Source of the DNA: JALYUM01 sp036688685
GTDB lineage: Bacteria; Pseudomonadota; Gammaproteobacteria; Burkholderiales; Burkholderiaceae_D
DNA length: 64,000 nt
Direction of reading: 5' to 3'
NCBI RefSeq assembly: GCF_036688685.1
Contig: NZ_JAQQPS010000014.1
Span: 62,001 to 126,000 of the forward strand
Below, in pieces: positions 17,072 to 25,483 of this stretch. Both the position numbers and the translations under genes were made by a program. A model generated the notes under the pieces. The model was not told where the DNA came from and made no database searches. It worked only from the letters and a program-made list of their open reading frames with translations. Every line of letters begins with the position of its first letter. Positions within the stretch are counted from its first letter, which is position 1.

Positions 17072-18217
17072 ATGCAAAAGAAGAACCTGGGATACCTGGC
17101 CGGCGCGGTCGTGTTGGTGGGCGCTGGTGCGTGGTACTTCACCTCATCGGGCGGCGCAGACCAGAAAGCGCTCGCCGGCAAGGATCGCGCCCAGCCGCCC
17201 ACCACCGTCAGCGTGGTCGCCCCGCTGCGCCAGGATGTGCCAGTCGAGCTTGCCGCCAACGGCACCGTGACCCCGCTGCAAACCGTCGACCTGCGTGCCC
17301 AGACCACCGCCACCATCCGCCAGGTGCACATCAAGGAAGGCCAGTTCGTGAAAGCGGGCACCCTGATGTTCTCGCTGGACGACCGCTCGGACGTGGCGAA
17401 TGTCGACAAGGCCCAGGCGCAAGTGGCACGCGACCAGGCGACCCTGGCCGACGTCGAGCGTCAATACAAGCGCAGCCAGGACCTGGTGGCCCAGAAGTTC
17501 CTCGCCCAGAGCGCCGTCGATACCCTGAAAAGCCAGGTCGACGCCGCCCGTGCCACGTTGCTGGCCGATCAGGCCGCTGTGCGCGCCTCGCGCGTCAGTG
17601 CCGGTTATTCGACCATCCGCGCGCCCTTGTCCGGCCGCGTCGGCGCCATCAATGTGTATCCGGGCAGCCTGATGCAGCCAGCCACGTCGCTGACCACCAT
17701 CACCCAGCTCGATCCGATCAGCGTCTCGTTCACTTTGCCCGAGTCCAGCCTGGGCAGCCTGCTGGCGGCGCAGAAGAGCGGTAACGTCGCGGTCCAGGCC
17801 AGCGTCGGCAGCGCCAAGCCGCTGACGGGCAAGCTCAGCTTTGTCGACAATACCGTCGATGCCCAGTCCGGCACCATCCGCGTCAAAGCCGAGTTCGACA
17901 ACCGCGACAGCAACCTGTGGCCGGGCCAGTACGTCAACACCCGCGTCACGGTACAGACCATCAAGGACGCGGTCGTCATCCCCCAGCAAGCCATCGTTAC
18001 CAATGCGCACGGCACGTTTGTGTATGTGGCGCAACAGGATCAATCGGCGAAACTGGTGCCGGTCGCGCGCCTGCACGCGTTCGGCCTGAACGCCGCCGTC
18101 AGCGGTTTGACGGGCCTTGAACAGGTCATCACCGACGGCAAACAGAACCTGCGTCCGGGCGGCAAGATTCGCCTCGCGAAGGCGGCACCAGCTGCAGCAA
18201 CGGGCAACGCGTCATGA
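17072..18217 (+). CDS. RND efflux periplasmic adaptor subunit
   Basis: Membrane fusion protein of a tripartite efflux pump, 381 residues: N-terminal signal or anchor (GYLAGAVVLVGAGAWYF), then barrel-sandwich hybrid halves flanking a coiled-coil hairpin (about 105-180), with the paired lipoyl motifs LRAQTTATIRQVHIKEGQFV and STIRAPLSGRVG, and a C-terminal membrane-proximal domain. The start at 17072 is chosen because the upstream frame lacks a signal peptide. It overlaps the permease start (ATGA). Located 137 bp after the kinase. Confidence 0.95.
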   Translation: MQKKNLGYLAGAVVLVGAGAWYFTSSGGADQKALAGKDRAQPPTTVSVVAPLRQDVPVELAANGTVTPLQTVDLRAQTTATIRQVHIKEGQFVKAGTLMFSLDDRSDVANVDKAQAQVARDQATLADVERQYKRSQDLVAQKFLAQSAVDTLKSQVDAARATLLADQAAVRASRVSAGYSTIRAPLSGRVGAINVYPGSLMQPATSLTTITQLDPISVSFTLPESSLGSLLAAQKSGNVAVQASVGSAKPLTGKLSFVDNTVDAQSGTIRVKAEFDNRDSNLWPGQYVNTRVTVQTIKDAVVIPQQAIVTNAHGTFVYVAQQDQSAKLVPVARLHAFGLNAAVSGLTGLEQVITDGKQNLRPGGKIRLAKAAPAAATGNAS

Positions 18218-21200
18218 ACGTCTCCGAACTGTGCATCCGCCGGCCGGTGATGGTGATTCTGCTGTCGATCGCCCTGATCCTGGTTGGCGTGCTGTCATAC
18301 GGAAAAATCCCGGTTGCGGCCCTGCCCAGCTATAACACCCCGGTCATCAATGTCTCGGCCAACCTGGCCGGCGCATCGCCCGAGACCATGGCGTCGTCGG
18401 TGGCGCTGCCGCTCGAAAAGCAATTTTCGACCATTTCCGGCATCAACCTGATCACCTCCACCAGCACCCAGGGCAGCACCTCGCTGACGCTGGAATTCGA
18501 TACCAGCATCGACGTCAACGTCGCCGCGGTGGACGTGCAGGCCGCGCTGCTGGGCGCCCAGCGCCAGTTGCCAAAAGAAATGACGGAGTTGCCGTCCTAC
18601 CGCAAGGTTAACCCGGCCGATGCGCCGGTGCTGTTCATGACGATGACATCGCCATCGATGAATCTGTCGGAATTGAACGACTACGCCGAAAACCTGGTCT
18701 CGCCGAGTATTTCGACCCTGCCGGGCGTGGCGCAAGTGAGCGTGAATGGCCAGAAACGCTTTGCCGTGCGCGTGCGCGCAAAATCCGACCTGCTCAACGC
18801 CCGCAACCTGACGCTCGATGAACTGGCCACGGCGATCAACACCGCCAATTCGAACGCACCGCTCGGCATCCTCGACGGCCCCAGCCAGACGCTGACGATC
18901 CAGGGCAATGCCCAGCTGATGCGCGCGTCGGAATTTGCCGACCTGATTGTCGCCACCCGCGACGGCCAGCCGGTGCGCCTGAAAGATGTGGCGGACGTGG
19001 AAGACAGCTACCAGTCGGTCAAGTCGGCCGGCAGCTACAACGGCGAGCGCTCGATCGTGCTGCTGGTGCAGCGTCAGCCGAACGCGAACACGGTGCAGGT
19101 GGTCGACGCGGTGCGCAAGCTGCTGCCGCGCTTCCAGTCGCAATTGCCGGCATCCATCAAGATCAACCTGGTCAACGACCGCTCGGTGTCGATTCGCGAA
19201 GCCATCCACGACGTCAACTTGACCCTGGGCCTGACCATTTTACTGGTCGTGCTGGTGATTTTCCTGTTCCTGCACCGCGCCGCCGCCACCTTCATTCCCG
19301 CCGTGACGATGCCGATCTCGCTGCTGGGCGCGCTGGCGCTGCTGTACTGGCTCGGTTACAGCCTGGACAACGTGTCGCTGCTCGGCATCACCCTGGCGGT
19401 CGGCCTGGTGGTGGATGACGCCATCGTGGTGCTGGAAAACATCGTGCGCCACATCGAGATGGGCAAGAAGCCCATGAACGCCGCCCTGATCGGCGCGAAA
19501 GAGATGGGCTTTACCATTATCTCGATCTCGATTTCGCTGGTGGCCGTGTTCATCCCGATTTTCTTCATGCCGGGCGTGATCGGCCTGCTGTTCCACGAAT
19601 TTGCCGTGGTCGTCGGCCTGTCGATCCTGGTTTCGGCGGTGGTTTCCCTGACGCTGGTGCCGATGCTGGCCAGCCGCTTGCTGCCCGAGCACAAGCACGG
19701 CGAAGAAGAAAAAACGTTTATTGGCCGCCATTTCGAAGCCGGCTTTGCCAAGCTGCGCGACGGCTATGTGCGCACGCTCGATATCGCGCTGGCCCACCGC
19801 AACGTGGTGCTGCTGGTCGCGCTGGCCACGTTCGGCCTGACCATCTGGCTGTACATCACGATCCCCAAGGGTTTCTTCCCTGAAGAAGATTTGGGTCAAA
19901 TTCGCGTGAACACCGAAGTGGCGGAAGATGCCTCCTCGGCTCAATTGCTTGCGCTGCAAGAGAAGGCGGCTGCCGCCATCAAGGCCGACCCCAATGTGCA
20001 GGATGTGACCTCGTTCACCGGCGCTGGCACCAGCGGGCGCATGTTTCTGGTGCTGAAACCGCGCAATGAACGCAAGGCCATGCCGGCCGTGATGGAAAGT
20101 TTGCGCAAGGCCACCCGCGCCATTCCCGGCATCACCGTCTACCTGGCGCCGGTGCAAAACCTGCAGCTGGGCGGGCGCCAAAGTAAAAGCCGCTACCAGT
20201 ACACCTTGCAAAGCGTGACCGGCGGCGACATCGGCAACTGGGCCACCGAATTCGTCGAGCGCATGCGCAAGGATCCACGTTTCCGCGACGTCACCAGCGA
20301 TTCGCAAAACAGCGGCTTGCAGGCTTCGCTCAACGTCGACCGCGACAAGGCCAACGCGCTCGGCGTGTCGATGGCCGATATCCGCACCGTGCTGTACGCC
20401 GCGTTCGGCGAGCGCCAGGTCTCGACCATTTATTCGACTGCCGCCAGTTATTACGTGATCATGGAAGTGGCCGAGCAGGACCGCCAGTTCGACGATGCCC
20501 TGGCCAAATTGTCGGTGCGCAGCAAGACTGGCCAGCTGGTGCAACTGTCCAGCATTGCCAGCGTCAAGCGCACGGTTGGCCCGCTGGCCATCAATCACCA
20601 GGGCCAATTGCAGGCGATTACCCTGTCGTTCAACCTGGCGCCGGACGTGCCGCTCGGCAGCGCCACCGCCGCCATCGACCAGATGGGGCAAGACATGAAA
20701 CTGCCGGCCGCGATCATCACGAAATACGGTGGCGATGCTGCTGTTTTCCAGGATTCGCAATCGAGCCAGCTGATTCTGATCGTGGCCGCGCTGGGCGTCA
20801 TTTATATTTTGCTGGGCGTGCTGTACGAAAGTTTCATCCACCCGCTGACGATTTTGGCCGGCTTGCCGTCGGCCGCGGTGGGCGCGCTGCTGACCTTGCG
20901 CATCTTCGGGCTGGACCTGACGATGATTGCGATCATCGGCATCCTGATGCTCATTGGTATCGTCAAAAAGAACGCCATCATGATGATTGACTTTGCGCTG
21001 GACGCGCAGAGAAATGGCGGCATGACGCCGGCAGAAGCGATTCGCGAGGCCTGCGTGCTGCGCTTCCGCCCGATCCTGATGACCACGCTGGCGGCCCTGA
21101 TGGGCGCCTTGCCGATTGCGCTGGGCCTGGGCGCTGGCGCCGAACTGCGCCAGCCGCTCGGTCTGGCCGTGGTCGGCGGCTTGCTGTTCTCGCAGGTCAT

Positions 21201-21360
21201 TACCTTGTACATCACGCCGGTGATCTATCTGTTCCTCGATAGATACAGCGGCAGCGGGCCCATGACGGACGATGAACTGGCGCAGCACGACAGTCAGGCC
21301 GCTTCCGGTGGCGGGACGGCGTTGCCGGGCAAGCAAGGTCGGGCGGAACCGGTACACTAA
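18214..21360 (+). CDS. RND efflux permease (HAE1-like)
   Basis: Inner-membrane proton-driven pump of 1048 residues with the duplicated RND design: two sets of six spans and two large periplasmic loops. The fourth span has the proton-relay Asp pair (GLVVDDAIVVLENIVRH) and the other half has the GIVKKNAIMMIDFAL motif. It resembles MdtB/MdtC/MexF-type multidrug permeases. No outer-membrane factor gene is adjacent, so a TolC-like protein encoded elsewhere must complete the pump. Translationally coupled to the adaptor. Confidence 0.96.
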   Translation: MNVSELCIRRPVMVILLSIALILVGVLSYGKIPVAALPSYNTPVINVSANLAGASPETMASSVALPLEKQFSTISGINLITSTSTQGSTSLTLEFDTSIDVNVAAVDVQAALLGAQRQLPKEMTELPSYRKVNPADAPVLFMTMTSPSMNLSELNDYAENLVSPSISTLPGVAQVSVNGQKRFAVRVRAKSDLLNARNLTLDELATAINTANSNAPLGILDGPSQTLTIQGNAQLMRASEFADLIVATRDGQPVRLKDVADVEDSYQSVKSAGSYNGERSIVLLVQRQPNANTVQVVDAVRKLLPRFQSQLPASIKINLVNDRSVSIREAIHDVNLTLGLTILLVVLVIFLFLHRAAATFIPAVTMPISLLGALALLYWLGYSLDNVSLLGITLAVGLVVDDAIVVLENIVRHIEMGKKPMNAALIGAKEMGFTIISISISLVAVFIPIFFMPGVIGLLFHEFAVVVGLSILVSAVVSLTLVPMLASRLLPEHKHGEEEKTFIGRHFEAGFAKLRDGYVRTLDIALAHRNVVLLVALATFGLTIWLYITIPKGFFPEEDLGQIRVNTEVAEDASSAQLLALQEKAAAAIKADPNVQDVTSFTGAGTSGRMFLVLKPRNERKAMPAVMESLRKATRAIPGITVYLAPVQNLQLGGRQSKSRYQYTLQSVTGGDIGNWATEFVERMRKDPRFRDVTSDSQNSGLQASLNVDRDKANALGVSMADIRTVLYAAFGERQVSTIYSTAASYYVIMEVAEQDRQFDDALAKLSVRSKTGQLVQLSSIASVKRTVGPLAINHQGQLQAITLSFNLAPDVPLGSATAAIDQMGQDMKLPAAIITKYGGDAAVFQDSQSSQLILIVAALGVIYILLGVLYESFIHPLTILAGLPSAAVGALLTLRIFGLDLTMIAIIGILMLIGIVKKNAIMMIDFALDAQRNGGMTPAEAIREACVLRFRPILMTTLAALMGALPIALGLGAGAELRQPLGLAVVGGLLFSQVITLYITPVIYLFLDRYSGSGPMTDDELAQHDSQAASGGGTALPGKQGRAEPVH

Positions 21361-21497
21361 GCACGCAACGTCAATTGCTGAAACACCTTGTAACAACCAT
21401 CAGGACGGGGTTCTTGTAAGCTAGTGAGCAATGTCATAACGGTACCGTAACGATGGGGCCGTCGGAAAACGTTTAGACTGCGGCACTGTGCCCGTTT

Positions 21498-22430
21498 TTG
21501 CCCTCGAAGCTCCCTGGAAAGTTTGTACCATTGCGCGATCACTCCCACCATGCCGTTGACGACAGCGACATTTGCTCCCACTGCGGCCAGCCCATGCCCG
21601 GCACGCGCGAGCCGAGCTACGGCGGGCGCAAGCCGAACCGCACCAGCCTGATCGTCACCGTCCTGCTGCACTTGCTGCTGGTCGCCATTTATTTGTTGCA
21701 GCCAAAGTTGAAACGCCCGAAGCCGGCCTCGGAAGGTGCTTCCATTACTTATATTGCCCCGCTCAAGCAGGGCAAGCCGACCCCGAAACAGCGCGAAATC
21801 AAACCTTCCGTCGCCAAGCCGACGCCGCCCCGGAAAACCCCTGCGCGCGTGCCCGAGCGGGTCAATGTGCAGCGCCTGCCCAACACGATTACGCTCCCGG
21901 ATGAGAAGCCCGTGCCGCTGGCAAAGGCAGAGGAGTCGACAAAATCCGAGCCGGCGCCCCCGACCACGGACATGAACGCCATGATCGAAGAGCGTCGCCG
22001 CCAGCGCGGTGCCGCCACGCAGACCTCGCCGTCGACCGAGGAAAGCGAAGATGAACGGGCCAATCGCATCATCCGTCGCAATATCGCGTCGGCAAACAAC
22101 GCGTCGCGTGAACAAGGCGAGTCCGAGTCGACCGTCTCGACCAAGAACAAATCGTTTAGCCATCTCGATATGAGCATCGTCGGTTTCAATGCGAAATTCA
22201 ATCGTCCATGGCTCAGTACTTACAGCGTCGAACTGGGTAACGCGGTCGACATCGAAACAGCTGCGGTCGACAAATTGATTGCCCTGCATAAAGCGGCTGG
22301 CATTCAAATAATTAACTGGCAAAGGCCGCCCCAGAAGCCGCTGAAATTGAGCTTGCGTCCTGAAGATCTGGATGCAACGCGTGCGTCTCTCCTGAAAGAA
22401 CTGTTCCCGGGTTACATCAAGCCGCGCTGA
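21498..22430 (+). CDS. Membrane-anchored Pro-rich protein with TonB-like N-terminus
   Basis: I do not recognise a named family. The 310-residue product begins with a short His-rich cytoplasmic segment containing one CxxC pair (Cys26, Cys29), then a single span at about 49-68. Within that span a TxxxH spacing (TVLLH) resembles the SxxxH motif of TonB. A Pro/Lys-rich stretch (about 69-160), a charged region and a compact C-terminal domain (about 215-310, FNRPWLSTYSVELGNAVD) follow. No TonB C-terminal domain is evident. The start is TTG at 21498; TTG at 21531 is the alternative. Confidence 0.7.
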   Translation: MPSKLPGKFVPLRDHSHHAVDDSDICSHCGQPMPGTREPSYGGRKPNRTSLIVTVLLHLLLVAIYLLQPKLKRPKPASEGASITYIAPLKQGKPTPKQREIKPSVAKPTPPRKTPARVPERVNVQRLPNTITLPDEKPVPLAKAEESTKSEPAPPTTDMNAMIEERRRQRGAATQTSPSTEESEDERANRIIRRNIASANNASREQGESESTVSTKNKSFSHLDMSIVGFNAKFNRPWLSTYSVELGNAVDIETAAVDKLIALHKAAGIQIINWQRPPQKPLKLSLRPEDLDATRASLLKELFPGYIKPR

Positions 22431-22457
22431 CCCGAACCTCATCTGCCGGGCGACGGC

Positions 22458-22780
22458 GCAGCCTGCCAGTTCAAGGGCAGTATGATCATGGGCATGGGAA
22501 TGGCCTTGACGGAAGAGACGCAGTTCGACGAACGCAATGGTCGCATCAGGAACCCTAGCCTGGCCGAGTATCACGTGCCAGACACCCGGACGTGCCGGAG
22601 CTCGAGGTGCTGTGGACAGATATTCCCGACCCGCATGCGCCGATGGGCTCGCTTGGAATTGGCGAGATCGGCATCACGGGGACGAGCGCGGCAATTGCGA
22701 ATGCGGTCTACAACGCGTGCGGGACGCGGGTGAGGAATTTGCCGATCACGCTCGATAAGCTGATGGACTTTGGCGGTTAA
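22458..22780 (+). pseudogene. C-terminal remnant of a xanthine dehydrogenase-type molybdopterin subunit
   Basis: Two frames together encode the end of a molybdenum hydroxylase large subunit (PaoC/XdhA-like). Frame one reads CQFKGSMIMGMGMALTEET then NPSLAEYHVP; after about base 22583 the homology continues in another frame as PDVPELEVLW, GIGEIGITGTSAAIANAVY and RVRNLPITLDKL. A frameshift between EYHVP and PDVPELEV breaks the gene, and only about 105 of the usual 700 or more residues remain. No FAD or 2Fe-2S subunit gene is nearby. This is a decayed fragment rather than a working gene. Confidence 0.85.
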
Positions 22781-22792
22781 ATACCGCCACGT

Positions 22793-22825
22793 CCGTCACC
22801 CCCGCCTGCGCGGTGGTGACGGTTT
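22793..22825. terminator. Hairpin terminator between pseudogene and hemB
   Basis: CCGTCACC/GGTGACGG forms an 8-pair stem with an inner CGC/GCG pairing, followed by GTTTG on the upper strand. It lies 18 bp downstream of the convergent hemB stop and can serve either direction. Confidence 0.6.
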
Positions 22826-22842
22826 GAAGCCAGGGGTGAGTT

Positions 22843-23853
22843 TTACCCGCGTGCCTTCAACAACCGCGCAATATCTCGCGCAAAGTACGTCAGCACCGCA
22901 TCGGCCCCGGCGCGTTTGAAGGCCATCATCGACTCCATCATGACCTTGTCGTGATCCAGCCAGCCATTCTGCGCCGCAGCCTTGAGCATCGCGTACTCGC
23001 CACTGACCTGGTAGGCAAACGTCGGCACCTTGAATTCATCTTTCACGCGGCGCACGATGTCGAGGTAGGGCATGCCCGGCTTCACCATCACCATGTCGGC
23101 GCCTTCGGCCAGGTCCAGCGCCACTTCGCGCAGGGCTTCGTCGCTGTTGGCCGGGTCCATCTGGTAAGTATTTTTGTCCGCCTTGCCCAGGTTGGCCGAC
23201 GAACCCACCGCATCGCGGAACGGGCCGTAGAAGGCCGACGCGTACTTGGCCGAATACGCCATGATGCGCGTGTGGATATAACCCGCGTCTTCCAGCGCGG
23301 CGCGGATGGCGCCGATGCGGCCATCCATCATGTCCGACGGCGCCACCACATCGACGCCCGCCTCGGCCTGCGCCAGCGCCTGGCGAATCAGCATGGCAAT
23401 GGTTTTTTCGTTGACGATGTAGCCCGACTCGTCCGGCAAGCCGTCCTGGCCGTGCGTGGTGTACGGGTCGAGCGCCACGTCGGTCAGGATGCCCAGTTCC
23501 GGAAAGCGGCTCTTCAGCTGACGCACCGCGCGCGGCACCAGGCCGTCCGGGTTGGTCGCTTCCACGCCGTCGTAGGTTTTTAGCGACGCATCGATGACCG
23601 GGAACAGCGCCAGCACGGGAATGCCGAGGTTGACACAGTCCTGCGCCACTTCCATCAGCAAATCGAGCGATACCCGTTCCACGCCCGGCATCGACGCGAC
23701 CTGCTGGCGCTGGCCTTCGCCGTCGAGGATGAAGACGGGGTAGATCAGGTCGGCGGCCGTGATCGTGTTTTCCCGCATCAGTGCGCGCGAGAACGGATCG
23801 CGACGCATGCGGCGGGGACGGACGGCGGGGTACTGGGCGTGGGGAATGAGCAT
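22843..23853 (-). CDS. hemB: Delta-aminolevulinic acid dehydratase (porphobilinogen synthase)
   Basis: Condenses two 5-aminolevulinate molecules to porphobilinogen in haem and siroheme synthesis. The 336-residue product has the two active-site lysine regions (MAYSAKYASAFYGPFRDA and VMVKPGMPYLDIV). The metal-site loop reads VALDPYTTHGQDG, lacking the cysteines of zinc-type enzymes, so it should be the Mg-dependent type known from Pseudomonas. The downstream cytochrome genes are users of the haem. It follows yihA on the same strand, 15 bp apart. Confidence 0.97.
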   Translation of the reverse strand: MLIPHAQYPAVRPRRMRRDPFSRALMRENTITAADLIYPVFILDGEGQRQQVASMPGVERVSLDLLMEVAQDCVNLGIPVLALFPVIDASLKTYDGVEATNPDGLVPRAVRQLKSRFPELGILTDVALDPYTTHGQDGLPDESGYIVNEKTIAMLIRQALAQAEAGVDVVAPSDMMDGRIGAIRAALEDAGYIHTRIMAYSAKYASAFYGPFRDAVGSSANLGKADKNTYQMDPANSDEALREVALDLAEGADMVMVKPGMPYLDIVRRVKDEFKVPTFAYQVSGEYAMLKAAAQNGWLDHDKVMMESMMAFKRAGADAVLTYFARDIARLLKARG

Positions 23854-23868
23854 CGGATATCCTAATAG

Positions 23869-24606
23869 TTAGTCGGGGGCGCGCTCCGGGGCAGCGCTAT
23901 CGCCCTCTTCGTCGCCTGCTTCACCTTCAATTGCTTCGTCATCCTGATCGAGGCCAACCAGTTCCAGGATCTTGTCGTTGGCTTCGTCGATACCAACCCG
24001 TTTCAGGGCCGAGAACAGCTGCACCGTGAACGGAAAGCCTTCGCCGTCTTCATCGACGTAACTGGCCAGCGTGGCGCGGGCCGAGCGCAGGGCATTGGTC
24101 GATTCGTTGCGGTTGAGCTTGTCGGACTTGGTGAGGATGCAGTGAATCGGTTTGCCGGTCGGGGCGAACCATTCCAGCATCTGCACGTCGAGGTCGGTGA
24201 ACGGGCGACGCGAATCCATGATCAGCACCAGCGCGGCCAACTGGTCGCGCCGCTGGACATAGTCGCCCAACAGTTTTTGCCAGTGCAGCTTGGCCGAACC
24301 GGATACTTCCGCATAGCCGTAACCGGGCAAGTCGACCAGCAGTGCTTCGATTTCATCGACGATGGTCGCATCCTTGCGGTGCTGGGCGATATGGGCGCCG
24401 CCAATCGAAAAATAATTGATGTGCTGGGTGCGGCCAGGGGTTTTCGACGCGAACGCCAAACCCTTCTGGTTGGTCAGGATATTAATTGCGGTCGATTTAC
24501 CCGCATTGGAACGGCCAGCAAAGGCGATTTCCGGCACTTGGGTGGTCGGTAAATCACGTAATTGATTCACGGTCGTAAAGAAGCGGGCTTGCCAGAGTTT
24601 GGACAT
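23869..24606 (-). CDS. yihA: Ribosome biogenesis GTP-binding protein YihA/YsxC/EngB
   Basis: Essential GTPase for late 50S subunit assembly. The 245-residue product has G1 GRSNAGKS (31-38), the TPGRT switch (56-60), G3 DLPGYG (92-97) and G4 TKSD (159-162). An acidic tail (Asp/Glu-rich, beyond about 215) extends the C-terminus. The start at 24606 (MSKLWQARFF) is the family N-terminus; the upstream frame extension is spurious. Probably co-transcribed with hemB. Confidence 0.97.
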   Translation of the reverse strand: MSKLWQARFFTTVNQLRDLPTTQVPEIAFAGRSNAGKSTAINILTNQKGLAFASKTPGRTQHINYFSIGGAHIAQHRKDATIVDEIEALLVDLPGYGYAEVSGSAKLHWQKLLGDYVQRRDQLAALVLIMDSRRPFTDLDVQMLEWFAPTGKPIHCILTKSDKLNRNESTNALRSARATLASYVDEDGEGFPFTVQLFSALKRVGIDEANDKILELVGLDQDDEAIEGEAGDEEGDSAAPERAPD

Positions 24607-24757
24607 GGGGGAGAAGAGGTGAAAAGTGCAACAAATGAGGCGGGGAGCGCAGACAGCTATTGTACAATAAGCTTGCATGGTCTTTTGGATCGGGTTGGTA
24701 AAGGGCGATGCGGTGACAATCCCGGAACCTTTATTTACTCTTATTCAGGGTGGTTGA

Positions 24758-25408
24758 ATGAATCGTGCGTTTTTACCAGTGCTCGCTGCGGCGTTGTTGA
24801 ACACTGCGGCATTTGCCGCCACGGCGCCCGCCGCGCCGGCCGTGAAACCCGACCCCGCCAAGGGTGCCACCCTGTACGCCAACGGCGACACGGCCCGCAA
24901 TATTCCCGCCTGCGTTACCTGCCACGGCGCCGCCGGTAATTCGACCATGGCCGCCAACCCGAAATTGTCCGGTCAAAATCCCACCTATCTGTACAAGCAG
25001 CTGGTCGATTTTACGACCCCCAACCGCGTCAATCCCATCATGACGCCATATGCCAAGGCCCTCACCGACGCCGAAAAACACGATCTGGCCGCTTTCCTGG
25101 CCGCCCAGCCGGGCAAGCCGGGCGCCGCCAAAAACAAGGACACCGTCGATCTGGGCCGCAAGATCTGGCGTGGCGGCATTGCCGAGAAGGGCGTCGCCGC
25201 CTGTGCCAGTTGCCACGGCGCTGCCGGCGCAGGGATTCCGGCCCAGTATCCACGCCTGGCTGGCCAGCACCAGGAATACACGCTGGCCCAATTGGTCGCG
25301 TATAAAGACAACAAGCGCAGCAACAGCGTGCAAATGACGACGCTGGCCAAGCGCCTGTCCGACGACGAAATGAAAGCCGTGTCCGACTACATCGCCGGCG
25401 TCAAATAG
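24758..25408 (+). CDS. Di-haem cytochrome c4-like protein
   Basis: A periplasmic electron carrier of 216 residues with a signal peptide (1-21) and two c-type haem sites: Cys52-Val-Thr-Cys55-His56 and Cys149-Ala-Ser-Cys152-His153. The two halves are repeats of one fold, each with a downstream Met candidate for axial ligation (near residue 95 and in VQMTTLAKRL). Cytochrome c4 usually passes electrons to terminal oxidases. It lies just ahead of the cytochrome c maturation genes resB-ccsB. Confidence 0.95.
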   Translation: MNRAFLPVLAAALLNTAAFAATAPAAPAVKPDPAKGATLYANGDTARNIPACVTCHGAAGNSTMAANPKLSGQNPTYLYKQLVDFTTPNRVNPIMTPYAKALTDAEKHDLAAFLAAQPGKPGAAKNKDTVDLGRKIWRGGIAEKGVAACASCHGAAGAGIPAQYPRLAGQHQEYTLAQLVAYKDNKRSNSVQMTTLAKRLSDDEMKAVSDYIAGVK

Positions 25409-25431
25409 GCAAGATGGGTCGAAGATGGTAT

Positions 25432-25464
25432 AAGGGGCGGCGGCGTGAGCGGGCTGCCCTTTTT
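25432..25464 (+). terminator. Probable terminator or attenuator between cytochrome c4 gene and resB
   Basis: AAGGGGCGGC/GCTGCCCTTT can form a stem of about ten pairs (two G-T) with a loop of about ten bases, followed directly by TTG after a run of five T. It lies between the cytochrome gene and the resB start, so it may reduce read-through. Confidence 0.55.
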
Positions 25465-25483
25465 GTTTTCACTGGAAAGTCGA

